Assembly: GCA_037132395.1 (NCBI GenBank)
Contig: JBAXPC010000004.1
Span: 1 to 34,719 of the forward strand
Direction of reading: 5' to 3'
Length of the DNA stretch: 34,719 nt
From: SICB01 sp037132395
Lineage (GTDB): Bacteria > Patescibacteriota > Saccharimonadia > CAILAD01 > BJGX01
Shown here: in pieces, positions 15,826 through 23,336 of the stretch
Layout: every line of letters starts with the position of its first letter
How positions within the stretch are numbered: position 1 is the first letter of the stretch
Position numbers and translations under genes: made by a program
The notes under the pieces: generated by a model
Database searches by the model: none
Told to the model about the DNA's origin: nothing
The model's input: the letters and a program-made list of their open reading frames with translations, nothing else

Positions 15826-15842
15826 CAGCGCTAACCGAATAT

Positions 15843-16388
15843 CTATAAATCCCAGTGCTTACGGTACTTGGCATCACCATCAATGGTTTGGGCCACAATC
15901 ATGCGCAGCTCACTCTTGAGGCCGAGCTGTTTGCGTAAGCTAGCCACCAGCTTGGTGGGGTTGTAGGGGATTAGCCATAGCCCCTTGGTGTAATTAATAA
16001 AGCCATGACGCTTGAGGGTCAGGATTAGCTGATTCCTGACGACCTTCTTGCCCTCCGGGATATCGAAGGTTATCAGATACCAGCGACCATCCCAGCGCTC
16101 TGTAATACTAAGCCCTTCTTGGCTGACTTGGTGGGCCTTAAGCCGATCCTTGCCCTTTTCGGTAATCTTAAAGACCTTTTCGTTATCGAGCAGCCCGACG
16201 CTGACATACCCTTGCTTGGCCAAAAGACCGGCAGTGTCTATTATTCGCCGGCGGGGAGTTGTTTTGGTAGAAGCAGAAAACAGCCCTACCAAGTGCTTAT
16301 TAGAACTCAAGTCGCCCAGGGTGGCGACTTTTTTGGTCTGAATTAACCTTAGTATTTCGGCTGTTTTGTTGGAGTTTGAGCTCACCAT
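15843..16388 (-). CDS. PaaX-like regulator with Cas2-fold C-terminal domain
   Basis: This gene encodes 181 residues from the ATG at 16388; an upstream in-frame ATG at 16439 would add a repetitive Cys-rich stretch. An N-terminal winged-helix region (about 1-95, NKTAEILRLIQ..., RRRIIDTAGLLAKQGYV) precedes WDGRWYLITFDIPEGKK (near 105), the ferredoxin-like domain shared by PaaX C-terminal regions and Cas2 nucleases. FINYTKGLWLIPYNP follows. No cas1 or CRISPR repeats are nearby, so it is best read as a DNA-binding regulator of the kind common in CPR genomes. No Shine-Dalgarno sequence is seen. The island starts just upstream of it. Confidence 0.7.
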   Translation of the reverse strand: MVSSNSNKTAEILRLIQTKKVATLGDLSSNKHLVGLFSASTKTTPRRRIIDTAGLLAKQGYVSVGLLDNEKVFKITEKGKDRLKAHQVSQEGLSITERWDGRWYLITFDIPEGKKVVRNQLILTLKRHGFINYTKGLWLIPYNPTKLVASLRKQLGLKSELRMIVAQTIDGDAKYRKHWDL

Positions 16389-16403
16389 AAGAGTATTTGG
16401 CAC

Positions 16404-16454
16404 ACATAAATTACATAAACTACATAAAGATTGTGTCATAGCATAACTGTTATG
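16404..16454. repeat. 9-bp tandem repeats and palindrome upstream of PaaX-like gene
   Basis: ACATAAA occurs three times with a 9-bp period (16404, 16413, 16422), followed by the perfect 13-bp palindrome CATAACTGTTATG (16442-16454). These could be operator sites for the adjacent regulator. Alternatively, if translation starts at 16439, the tandem repeats encode a short SLC/NLC peptide repeat. Confidence 0.5.
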
Positions 16455-16492
16455 TAAATACCTTTATCGAAACTTTATTTAATTAACTTTAT

Positions 16493-16720
16493 TTGTATCT
16501 GTTGAAACAAAAAAATACGATTGATTTATCAACCGCATTTTATAAATTATATAGTTTTAATGGTCGGCTCACAACGACGGCTGTTGAGCCTGTCCTAGAC
16601 ACATTGTACCAACTCCTTATCAACTACCCTAAACTTCGGTCACGACTAGATAGGACAAAGTTACTGTTACAAAATCTGGTCAAACCTGACAGTATAAATA
16701 CCTTACAATTCTTGATATAA
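16493..16720 (+). CDS. small island protein of unknown function
   Basis: About 75 residues, starting at TTG (16493) or at another TTG at 16502. Neither has a ribosome binding site, so the start is uncertain. The sequence is helical and moderately basic with no recognised domain. Its stop codon overlaps the -10 box of the next gene. It may be real only because it fills the start of the island in the same direction as the other genes. Confidence 0.35.
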   Translation: MYLLKQKNTIDLSTAFYKLYSFNGRLTTTAVEPVLDTLYQLLINYPKLRSRLDRTKLLLQNLVKPDSINTLQFLI

Positions 16721-16721
16721 T
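16713..16721 (+). promoter_or_regulatory. extended -10 promoter, leaderless island gene
   Basis: TGA plus consensus TATAAT (16716-16721) lies 7 nt before the ATG at 16729. Confidence 0.6.
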
Positions 16722-16728
16722 CAAATAT

Positions 16729-16926
16729 ATGAAAGATAGTAAAAAAGAAATCACATCAATAATAACCTCTGGCATAACATTAAACACGCTTGGTACGGTT
16801 TCGTTAGTCATTGGGGTTACTCACGACAAGAACCCAATCTCAATGTCGCTTGGCGTTCTGATGATTATCGCAGGAGCGGTACTTCAGGGTGTAGCCATAG
16901 GCAAATCAAGGAAACTTAAAAAGTGA
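16729..16926 (+). CDS. small two-helix membrane protein
   Basis: This gene encodes 65 residues. Two hydrophobic helices (about 10-29 and 38-57) are separated by a short loop with Asp and Lys, and the tail is basic (KSRKLKK). No family was recognised. It is leaderless and overlaps the following proline-rich ORF by 4 bases (GTGA), so the two may function together. Small two-helix proteins on islands may be holin-like or toxin-like, but nothing specific supports either. Confidence 0.55.
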   Translation: MKDSKKEITSIITSGITLNTLGTVSLVIGVTHDKNPISMSLGVLMIIAGAVLQGVAIGKSRKLKK

Positions 16927-17096
16927 GTGATGACAATCCTGCCCCTAGCGAACCACAAACTCTTCCAGAGCCAGTACAGTTACCACCTCAACAAGCCCCT
17001 GATGATACTTCAAATTGGGACAACAGAGTATCAACCGACCCTAGTGGCGACACCTACATAAAGAACCCTAGCCAAACAGACATTACGACCAAGTAA
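16923..17096 (+). CDS. short acidic proline/glutamine-rich ORF
   Basis: This ORF of 57 codons starts at a GTG that overlaps the stop of the small membrane protein gene (GTGA). That arrangement recurs elsewhere in this window (24122). The product is rich in Pro, Gln, Asp and Thr, is probably disordered, and has no motif. It is below common gene-caller length limits. The overlap and the continuous frame are the only support. Confidence 0.45.
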   Translation: MSDDNPAPSEPQTLPEPVQLPPQQAPDDTSNWDNRVSTDPSGDTYIKNPSQTDITTK

Positions 17097-17185
17097 GTAC
17101 CTGACCTTAGATATACGACAAAAGTGTTGAACCAGTAGCTACCAACTACCTACATATCATTATATAAGATGTAGGAGTAATAGTT

Positions 17186-17599
17186 ATGAGCAAAACACTA
17201 GATGATAGGCAACAATTTGTTGAGTTACGAGCCAGAGGTTACAGTTTCAGCAAAATAGCCGAGGAGTTAGGCATTAGCAAGCCAACACCTATTAGCTGGT
17301 CACAAGAAGAACAGACTAACAAAGACATACAAAACCAGCGAACCCTTGCCATAGATGAATTACAAGAAAAATACATAATGACTAAAAGGCATAGAATTGC
17401 CGTATTTGGTGAGGTATTAAACCGTGCAAAGGCTGAGCTAGACGGCAGGGATTTATCAACACTATCAACCGACAAGCTGATAACGCTTGTTATTAAGCTA
17501 AGTGACACACTGAAACAGGACGAAACCGAATTGGAGTTACTTGGTGAGGTTGAACTGCCAATATTTCAACTAGGTGAAGTTTCAAAGTGGAAGATTTGA
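17186..17599 (+). CDS. helix-turn-helix protein, terminase-small-subunit or resolvase-HTH like
   Basis: This gene encodes 137 residues. An N-terminal HTH (FVELRARGYSFSKIAEELGISKPTPISWSQ, about 11-40) is of the type seen in phage terminase small subunits and transposase/resolvase HTH_23 families. It is followed by long charged helices. The ribosome binding site AGGAG lies 9 nt before the ATG, so this island gene has a normal leader. No large terminase or capsid genes are present, so a packaging role is not supported. It could control the island. Confidence 0.6.
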   Translation: MSKTLDDRQQFVELRARGYSFSKIAEELGISKPTPISWSQEEQTNKDIQNQRTLAIDELQEKYIMTKRHRIAVFGEVLNRAKAELDGRDLSTLSTDKLITLVIKLSDTLKQDETELELLGEVELPIFQLGEVSKWKI

Positions 17600-17677
17600 C
17601 TAAAACTTGCCTGCAATTTTACCAACAAATAATTTCATATAAACCGTAAGCAGGTTGCTGACTTTTGTATCTGTTTT

Positions 17678-17686
17678 TGATACAAT
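17678..17686 (+). promoter_or_regulatory. extended -10 promoter, leaderless SemiSWEET-like gene
   Basis: TGA plus TACAAT (17681-17686) ends 7 nt before the ATG at 17694. Confidence 0.6.
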
Positions 17687-17693
17687 TTAGTCA

Positions 17694-18002
17694 ATGGCGA
17701 CATATAGCGTGCACCGACACATAAAAAGAAAAAAGAAAACACAAAAAAAGAAGTCAGAAATTGACCGACTGATTTACTTTGCCGTTGTTATTGGACCACT
17801 CCTGACGCTTCCGCAAGTGTATTCAATCTGGGTACAAGGGCAAAAAGGTGTGTCAATAATATCGTGGGTTGCATACTTAATAGCGTCTATTATATGGCTA
17901 ATCTACGGCATAAAGCACAAAGATAAACCGATAATTACGGTTGAAGTTGCTTGGATTATACTTGAAATACTTATAATTATTGGCGTTACAAGAATTACAT
18001 AG
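17694..18002 (+). CDS. SemiSWEET/PQ-loop family small membrane transporter
   Basis: This gene encodes 102 residues. A basic N-terminal tail (1-24, many Lys) precedes three membrane helices (about 27-43, 53-70 and 79-99). The first contains the PQ-loop signature TLPQVYSIW, followed by GVSIISWVAYLIASIIWLIYG, which matches the SemiSWEET pattern (PQ...W...S.S..SW..Y......W..YG). SemiSWEETs work as dimers and move sugars by facilitated diffusion. It is unusual cargo for a small integrated island. A PQ-loop transporter of other substrates is possible. It appears leaderless. Confidence 0.75.
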   Translation: MATYSVHRHIKRKKKTQKKKSEIDRLIYFAVVIGPLLTLPQVYSIWVQGQKGVSIISWVAYLIASIIWLIYGIKHKDKPIITVEVAWIILEILIIIGVTRIT

Positions 18003-18043
18003 GTCGCATTACTCAACATCGGTAAAACTTCTGGTAATCAGGC

Positions 18044-18049
18044 TATAAT
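18044..18049 (+). promoter_or_regulatory. -10 box, leaderless recombinase gene
   Basis: Consensus TATAAT places +1 exactly on the A of the ATG at 18056. There is no TG extension and no clear -35. Confidence 0.5.
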
Positions 18050-18055
18050 AGGTGT

Positions 18056-19876
18056 ATGGCTGACCCTAAAAGAAAAACACGCAAAGGTAAAAAGGTTGTT
18101 CGTGTGCCTTTGACTAGCGACCAACAGCACAAAGCCGAGCAATTAGTTGCCGACAGCCTCAAAGATAACCCAGATATATTCAACCTACCTGCAAGCAAAC
18201 GTAGTATTGACGACCTGACCGACTACTATGCCAAGACTATTGAGGGTAGTACACGCATATTACCCAAAGAAAAACGCCGTTATGTTATATACCTACGCAA
18301 ATCAACAGATGACGAGGCAAAACAGGTACGGTCACTAGAAGACCAAGAAACAGAGTGCCTTGCCCTAGCCGACCAACTCAAAATTACAGTACACAAAGAA
18401 GATATTTATAAGGAAAGTGCGTCGGCTAAAAAGTCTGGTAACCGACCAATCTTTGACGACATACTACTAGGTTTCAAGACTGGTAAATATCAAGGCTTAC
18501 TTGCTTGGTCACCTGATAGGCTGTCACGAAATATGAAAGAAGCTGGTGATATTATTGAAATGATTGACCTAGAACAGATACAGGATTTACATTTCAAAAC
18601 CTACCAGTTTGACAACACCCCTAACGGCAAAATGCTACTAGGTATATTATTTGCTACCTCAAAGCAGTATTCGGACAAGCTGGCTGTTGATGTTGCCAGA
18701 GGCATTACAGGCAGTATCAAAGACGGTAAGTATGTTGGACAAGTCAAAAAAGGCTACTATGCTGACACTACGACAGGTTACTTTATGCCAGACGCACACA
18801 ACTGGCAGTTATTACGCCAAGCGGTCATTATGAGGCTGTATGGTGGCAAGACTAATCAAGAAGTGGCTGACTACCTAAACAGCTCACATTTTAGCTACCG
18901 CAAGCACCAAGACGATGAGTATAAACTGGCAAAAATGGACAAAAAAACTGTTGGTGTGGCTTTCAGTGACCCTTTTTACTTTGGTATGTACAAGTATGGT
19001 GATAACATTGCTAACCTCAATGAGCTATATAGCTTCCTACCTCTAATCACGCCTGACGAGTTTATTGCCCTTAGTCGTAATACTGCCGACAACTTCAATG
19101 AACAGTTTGTAGGTCGTGGGAGTAGTGCCAAGCGGTTAGACTTCGGCTTGCTTCGTGAAAAGGTTATATGTGACTACTGCGACAAGGTTATGGTATTCCA
19201 ACGAACCAAGATACTTAGAGGCAAAAATGCTGGTCACTATATGCTTAGTTTTTACTGTCGCAACAAGGAGTGTATACGCCATAACAAAGCAGAGGCAATC
19301 AAGAAGTATGGCAAAGAGTTGTCCAAAAGTATCAGGGCAAAGTATGTTGTGTCACACATTGAATGGACGCTACGCCACTGCACTAAACAGAGTGAAAAGG
19401 CGTACAAGCTGTACATTGGACGGCTAGAACAAAAGCTAGTAGTTGATAAGGAAATAGCCAAACGCAAGCTGTCAGACGCTAAGGCTGAACTAAAAAAGCA
19501 AGAAACCCTGTATGCCAAGTATCAGAACCTACAACTGATTAGCCTAGCCGACTACAACAAGCACCATAAGGGTAAATTGGAGTTTCACCAAAACCTTATA
19601 AACACTAGTGCTTCTAGTATTGAAACGCTACTAACAGAGGTGAAAGAGCTTGATAAAGGGCTACCGACACGCCAGCAATTTGTTGAACTAGTCAGGTCGT
19701 ATCTGGAAACACTACTCAAAACTACTGATTTGATTGAGGAAGACACTGTATATCAGGAATTGGTGTTGAACCTACGAGCTGGTGACGATGTTATATCTGT
19801 TATAAAGCTAAATCCACCATACGATTTGCTGGTGGATTTAGACAAAGTTTCTCTTGGTCGGGGTGACAGGACTTGA
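18056..19876 (+). CDS. large serine recombinase (site-specific integrase)
   Basis: This gene encodes 606 residues. After a 72-residue basic extension, the resolvase catalytic domain has YVIYLRKSTDD with the nucleophile Ser near residue 83, SLEDQETEC, and GLLAWSPDRLSRNMKEAG with catalytic Arg residues near 160. The recombinase domain follows (about 220-340), then a zinc ribbon (CDYC near 377, CRNKEC near 403) and a coiled coil (about 450-535). This is the usual order for integrases that join a circular element to one chromosomal site. The last residues, SLGRGDRT, are encoded by the 3' end of tRNA-Pro, so the frame crosses the probable attachment site. It is read towards the tRNA, on the opposite strand. 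The C terminus would change on excision. Confidence 0.9.
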   Translation: MADPKRKTRKGKKVVRVPLTSDQQHKAEQLVADSLKDNPDIFNLPASKRSIDDLTDYYAKTIEGSTRILPKEKRRYVIYLRKSTDDEAKQVRSLEDQETECLALADQLKITVHKEDIYKESASAKKSGNRPIFDDILLGFKTGKYQGLLAWSPDRLSRNMKEAGDIIEMIDLEQIQDLHFKTYQFDNTPNGKMLLGILFATSKQYSDKLAVDVARGITGSIKDGKYVGQVKKGYYADTTTGYFMPDAHNWQLLRQAVIMRLYGGKTNQEVADYLNSSHFSYRKHQDDEYKLAKMDKKTVGVAFSDPFYFGMYKYGDNIANLNELYSFLPLITPDEFIALSRNTADNFNEQFVGRGSSAKRLDFGLLREKVICDYCDKVMVFQRTKILRGKNAGHYMLSFYCRNKECIRHNKAEAIKKYGKELSKSIRAKYVVSHIEWTLRHCTKQSEKAYKLYIGRLEQKLVVDKEIAKRKLSDAKAELKKQETLYAKYQNLQLISLADYNKHHKGKLEFHQNLINTSASSIETLLTEVKELDKGLPTRQQFVELVRSYLETLLKTTDLIEEDTVYQELVLNLRAGDDVISVIKLNPPYDLLVDLDKVSLGRGDRT

Positions 19877-19930
19877 ACCTGCGACCTCACGGCCCCCAGC
19901 CGTACGCGCTACCAACTGCGCCACACCCCG
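19855..19930 (-). tRNA. tRNA-Pro (GGG), overlapped by recombinase gene
   Basis: The acceptor CGGGGTG pairs with CACCCCG. The anticodon stem TACGG/CCGTG encloses CTGGGGG, giving anticodon GGG. The T arm GCAGGTTCAAGTCCTGT is intact, the discriminator is A and CCA is encoded (plus positions 19855-19857). The 3' 22 bases are shared with the recombinase coding sequence, so the island has restored a functional tRNA. Confidence 0.95.
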
Positions 19931-20135
19931 TCGTCAGACAACTACTCTAATCTACGCATAATTTTAACAAATTCTGCTTTAATTGTCGTAGCTTGTCTTC
20001 CTCTCGATGTAACAAACAGACTTTTAAGGTCTTGGTTTGTCCCATCGTGGAAGAAACAATCTCAATTGCAGCTTCTCGTTTCTTCTCTCGATTTACTTTA
20101 GCATACTAGCTGATATGGCAGTATAGCTCAAGTCT

Positions 20136-20144
20136 TGGTACAAT
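20136..20144 (+). promoter_or_regulatory. extended -10 promoter, leaderless membrane-protein/Clp operon
   Basis: TGG plus TACAAT (20139-20144) ends 7 nt before the ATG at 20152. A weak -35, ATGGCA (20115-20120), lies 18 nt upstream. Confidence 0.6.
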
Positions 20145-20151
20145 TAAGCTT

Positions 20152-20511
20152 ATGCTATTACTTGAATTTATTACCTGGTGGTACGGACGAGGCTTTTCGG
20201 AGCTTTTTATAAAGATTGGGCAATATATCACTATTACATGGCGAAGGTTCTCGGTGGCATCTTTGGCTAGGACAATGTTTGATCCGTGGCGCCGTATTAC
20301 CACCGAGTCCGACAAGACTATTCAGGGCAAGGGTCGAGCTGTGGTTGACAATATGGTATCGAGGTTCGTAGGGTTCACTATTCGGCTGTTTGCTATATTT
20401 ACGGCAATAATTGCCATCTTGGCCATATCAATATTTGGATTGGTATTTATAGTTGCCTGGCCGATAGCACCACTTTTAGTTTTATTATCTGTCGCGGGGA
20501 TGTTCGTATGA
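20152..20511 (+). CDS. membrane protein preceding Clp-like ATPase
   Basis: This gene encodes 119 residues. An amphipathic, aromatic N-terminal half (about 1-65, with RRFSVASLARTMFDPWRR, rich in Arg) is followed by a long hydrophobic stretch that can form two helices (about 74-97 and 101-119). No family was recognised. The stop overlaps the ATGA start of the Clp-like gene, so the two are probably made in fixed proportion. Since that ATPase also has membrane helices, a membrane complex is a reasonable inference. Confidence 0.65.
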   Translation: MLLLEFITWWYGRGFSELFIKIGQYITITWRRFSVASLARTMFDPWRRITTESDKTIQGKGRAVVDNMVSRFVGFTIRLFAIFTAIIAILAISIFGLVFIVAWPIAPLLVLLSVAGMFV

Positions 20512-22910
20512 AACCGGTAACATACACTAACTCGCTGCGCGTAAAAAAAGCCCAGTTTTATAGCTACTTCCGTCCGGGCTTCGCCAAAGGCATAATGTTT
20601 ATTTCCTGGGCACTGATAGTTTCTGGACTAGCAATATACCTGTTTGCCCAAATTAAGCCTGTTAGCTTGTTTGTGGGGCTAGGGTTGGTGGGTCTGATGT
20701 TTTCTCTATGGCTAAAGTGGGATTTATCGAACAATCCGACAATTTATAACCCAGACATCGCCGAGATAGCGCTAGATAGTGTTGTATCTAATGATATTGT
20801 TTTTATGATTAACAACAGCCAGAGTCCTCAGCAGATCCTAGTAGCAATTCAAGATAGCTGGCAGGCGCTCTTTATATTTCGTCGCTATCAGCTTGCGCCG
20901 AATCAGCTCTCCTCAACACTTTCTGACAATGTAGTAGCATCGCCGTCTCTGTGGAATAGAGCCTTCTTGATAGCAGGCCAGACACCCATCAAAGAAATAT
21001 CGGCTGGTGTATTGGTGGTGGCTATGATCCTTGAGAATCCCCAGATGAATGAATGGTTAAGTACTCACAGTATGAGCCCCCAGGACATTATCGGCGGTCT
21101 AATATGGGAGGAGTCATTATGGCAAAGAGTCTTGATGCCCAAGAATAGATCTGACTACGGTGGCATTGGAAGAGATTGGTCGGCTGGCTTTACGCCTGTG
21201 CTTGATAAGTACGGTGAGAACATCAGCCTAGCGATTGCCGATGGCAACTTGGATTTTTCTAGTGTCAAGCGAGGGCATGTAGTAGAGCAAATGCTTACTA
21301 ATCTTGCTAAAGATGGACGCAGCAACCTTGCTATGGTTGGTGAGGTCGGTGTCGGTAAAACGGCTCTAGTGTATGCGTTAGCCGAAAAGCTTATCGACGG
21401 CAAGGATGTACCAAACTCACTGCGGTATCGGCAGGTGGTCCAGGTGGATTCGGCTGTTGTAACTGCTACCGTTGGCCAAAATGCTAGTCTTGAGACTATT
21501 TTTAACGAAATTATCACTAATGCCGCCAAGGCAGGAAACATAATTTTATATTTCGATGAGGCCCAGTTGTTTTTTGGTGGCGGCAGTGGCGGCACGGTCG
21601 ATGTTTCTGGGATTTTATTGCCCGCACTGCAGTCGTCCAGCATTAGCCTGGTAGCTAGCTTTACATTGGACGACTGGCATAAGCTGGACACCATTAACCC
21701 TAGCCTGGCGAGTTTGTTTGCCAGAATCGATATCGAGCCTTCTGACCGCGAGCAAACTATTGGTATTCTTCAGGACATTTCGATTAGCCTCGAGAAAAAA
21801 GGTGATAGCATAGTTACCTTTAAGGGCATCCAGGCCGCCTATGATATGTCTGAAAGGTATTTACGAAACAAAGCGATGCCAGCCAAGGCGATAGACCTTT
21901 TGACCGACAGTATGAGCTACCCCATAGAAGGTTTGATAACCGAGAATTCGGTGGCCAAAGCAACCGAGATTATCACTAATACTAAGGTCAGCCAGGCTTC
22001 AGCTGAAGAAAAAACCCAGCTCATTAACTTGGAAGATTTGATACACCAGCGAATGATCAACCAGAGTCGAGCAGTGCAGGTAGTCTCGGATGCCTTGAGG
22101 CGGTCTAGGGCTGGCGTTAGAAATACCGGACGTCCTGTTGGTAGCTTCTTGTTCTTGGGTCCGACTGGTGTTGGCAAGACCGAGCTCACTAAGTCGCTGG
22201 CAGCTGTTTATTTTGGTAGCGAAAACAGCATGAACCGACTCGATATGAGCGAGTATCAATCCAAGGCCGACGTAGCCCGTCTGCTGGCTTCAGCAAGCAA
22301 AGACGATAAGGGCAGTAGTTTCTTGCAAAAGATCAATCAGAACCCGTTTAGTGTGGTTTTACTAGATGAAATCGAAAAGGCTCACCCCGACATACTCAAT
22401 TTGTTGCTTCAAATGCTCGACGAAGGAATGCTTACAGATACAGCTGGCCACAAAGTAAGCTTTAAGGAAGCAATTATAATCTGTACCTCAAATGCTGGTG
22501 CCAACGAAATTAGAGAGCAGATAGCTGCAGGTAAAAACCTAGAGGAATTCGAAGATAAGTTCGTCAACGACCTTATTGATCAGAATATTTTCCGACCTGA
22601 GCTCATCAACCGCTTCGATGAGGTTGTACTGTTTAGGCCACTAACCAAAGAAGAGTTGCTACAGGTCGCAGAGTTGATAATACAGAGTGTCAATCAAGAG
22701 CTCGCCGATAAAAAAGTCACCATAACACTTACCAAGCCAGCATTGGCCCACCTCGTCGATCTGGGATACGATCCGCGCCTTGGAGCTAGGCCAATGCGAC
22801 GAGTAATATCGCGCTTAGTAGAAAATCTGATTGCCAAGCGCCTGCTAAGCGGTGAGCTCAAGCCTGGCTCTCAACTTACTCTTGATGTTGGTGACCTTAA
22901 GGATGTATGA
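20508..22910 (+). CDS. membrane-anchored double-AAA+ Clp/Hsp100-like ATPase
   Basis: This gene encodes 800 residues. Two membrane helices (about 27-47 and 52-68) precede a Clp-N-like region (about 90-230). AAA+ module 1 has Walker A GEVGVGKTA (near 279) and Walker B ILYFDEAQLFF, where DEAQ replaces the usual DEIH. Module 2 has GPTGVGKTE (near 549), VVLLDEIEKAHPD, the sensor CTSNAG, FRPELINRFDEVV and the C-terminal D2-small domain with GYDPRLGARPMRR. This is Hsp100 unfoldase architecture, but the family is normally soluble. No ClpP-binding loop was identified with confidence and no M-domain is evident. It is flanked by a small membrane protein (overlap 4) and a HIT protein (overlap 4). Confidence 0.85.
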   Translation: MKPVTYTNSLRVKKAQFYSYFRPGFAKGIMFISWALIVSGLAIYLFAQIKPVSLFVGLGLVGLMFSLWLKWDLSNNPTIYNPDIAEIALDSVVSNDIVFMINNSQSPQQILVAIQDSWQALFIFRRYQLAPNQLSSTLSDNVVASPSLWNRAFLIAGQTPIKEISAGVLVVAMILENPQMNEWLSTHSMSPQDIIGGLIWEESLWQRVLMPKNRSDYGGIGRDWSAGFTPVLDKYGENISLAIADGNLDFSSVKRGHVVEQMLTNLAKDGRSNLAMVGEVGVGKTALVYALAEKLIDGKDVPNSLRYRQVVQVDSAVVTATVGQNASLETIFNEIITNAAKAGNIILYFDEAQLFFGGGSGGTVDVSGILLPALQSSSISLVASFTLDDWHKLDTINPSLASLFARIDIEPSDREQTIGILQDISISLEKKGDSIVTFKGIQAAYDMSERYLRNKAMPAKAIDLLTDSMSYPIEGLITENSVAKATEIITNTKVSQASAEEKTQLINLEDLIHQRMINQSRAVQVVSDALRRSRAGVRNTGRPVGSFLFLGPTGVGKTELTKSLAAVYFGSENSMNRLDMSEYQSKADVARLLASASKDDKGSSFLQKINQNPFSVVLLDEIEKAHPDILNLLLQMLDEGMLTDTAGHKVSFKEAIIICTSNAGANEIREQIAAGKNLEEFEDKFVNDLIDQNIFRPELINRFDEVVLFRPLTKEELLQVAELIIQSVNQELADKKVTITLTKPALAHLVDLGYDPRLGARPMRRVISRLVENLIAKRLLSGELKPGSQLTLDVGDLKDV

Positions 22911-23335
22911 TGAGTGCCATGTCTAAAACGATCTTCACACAAATCCGCCTCGGAGAGTTGCCCGGCGAAATACTCTATCAAGACGAACGCTGCTTTGTGA
23001 TTTTGTCCAACAGGCCGCACAACCCGGGGCATATGCTGGTGATACCTGTTAGTGAGGTTGCCAATTGGGAGGACCTCGACCCAGAGACTCTTAGCTATCT
23101 TATGAAGGTAGCGCAGTTTTTTGCCAAGGTCACAAAGGCGGTCTATCAGCCACCTAAGGTTGGCTTGGCTAGTGTCGGATTTGAAGTTCCACATACTCAC
23201 ATCCACGTTTATTCGCTGATGAAAATATCTGATATCGACCATACCACCGCCAAAAATTCGTCGCCTGCGCAGCTAAAGTCCGAAGCCGATAAGATCGCCA
23301 GCCATATCGCTTCCATAGGAGGAGTGAAAGTATAA
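22907..23335 (+). CDS. HIT-family nucleotide hydrolase/transferase
   Basis: This gene encodes 142 residues. RPHNPGHMLVIP (near 36-47) and PHTHIHVYSL (near 96-105, the HxHxH catalytic triad) define the histidine triad family, which acts on nucleoside phosphoramidates and dinucleoside polyphosphates. ATG at 22907 overlaps the preceding stop (ATGA), and ATGs at 22910 and 22919 are alternatives. It is followed 1 base later by uppP. Position 62-75 is typical of Hint-like proteins, but the exact substrate cannot be told. Confidence 0.88.
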   Translation: MMSAMSKTIFTQIRLGELPGEILYQDERCFVILSNRPHNPGHMLVIPVSEVANWEDLDPETLSYLMKVAQFFAKVTKAVYQPPKVGLASVGFEVPHTHIHVYSLMKISDIDHTTAKNSSPAQLKSEADKIASHIASIGGVKV

Positions 23336-23336
23336 A

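Larger units (their letters stand above)
16455..19880. mobile_element. integrated island with large serine recombinase at tRNA-Pro
   Basis: Six plus-strand genes, five small and mostly unknown, lie between the PaaX-like gene and tRNA-Pro. The last encodes a large serine recombinase whose reading frame runs 22 bases into the tRNA 3' end, the classic position of an attachment site. The hexamer GAGCTC, frequent in the flanking host genes, is absent from the whole stretch. The right boundary near the tRNA is well supported. The left boundary is an estimate: no long copy of the tRNA 3' end was found. Promoters inside it share the host's leaderless -10 style. Confidence 0.65.

Noticed and set aside
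15843..16388. Cas2 nuclease of a CRISPR system
   Set aside because: The C-terminal half has the Cas2/PaaX ferredoxin fold pattern, but a winged-helix N-terminal half is fused to it. No cas1, other cas gene or spacer-repeat array was found in the window. The three 9-bp repeats nearby are far too short and regular to be CRISPR repeats.
16561..16567. Left attachment site of the island (TGGTCGG, matching the tRNA-Pro 3' end)
   Set aside because: Only seven bases match, the site lies inside a reading frame, and the same heptamer occurs elsewhere (near 21177), so chance is sufficient.
19947..20105. Minus-strand open frame between tRNA-Pro and the membrane protein gene
   Set aside because: It encodes about 50 basic, helical residues, but the only ATG gives 32 codons. 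There is no ribosome binding site, no suitably spaced -10 box and no recognised family. It might be a remnant of a decayed gene. The rest of 19931-20135 shows nothing recognisable.
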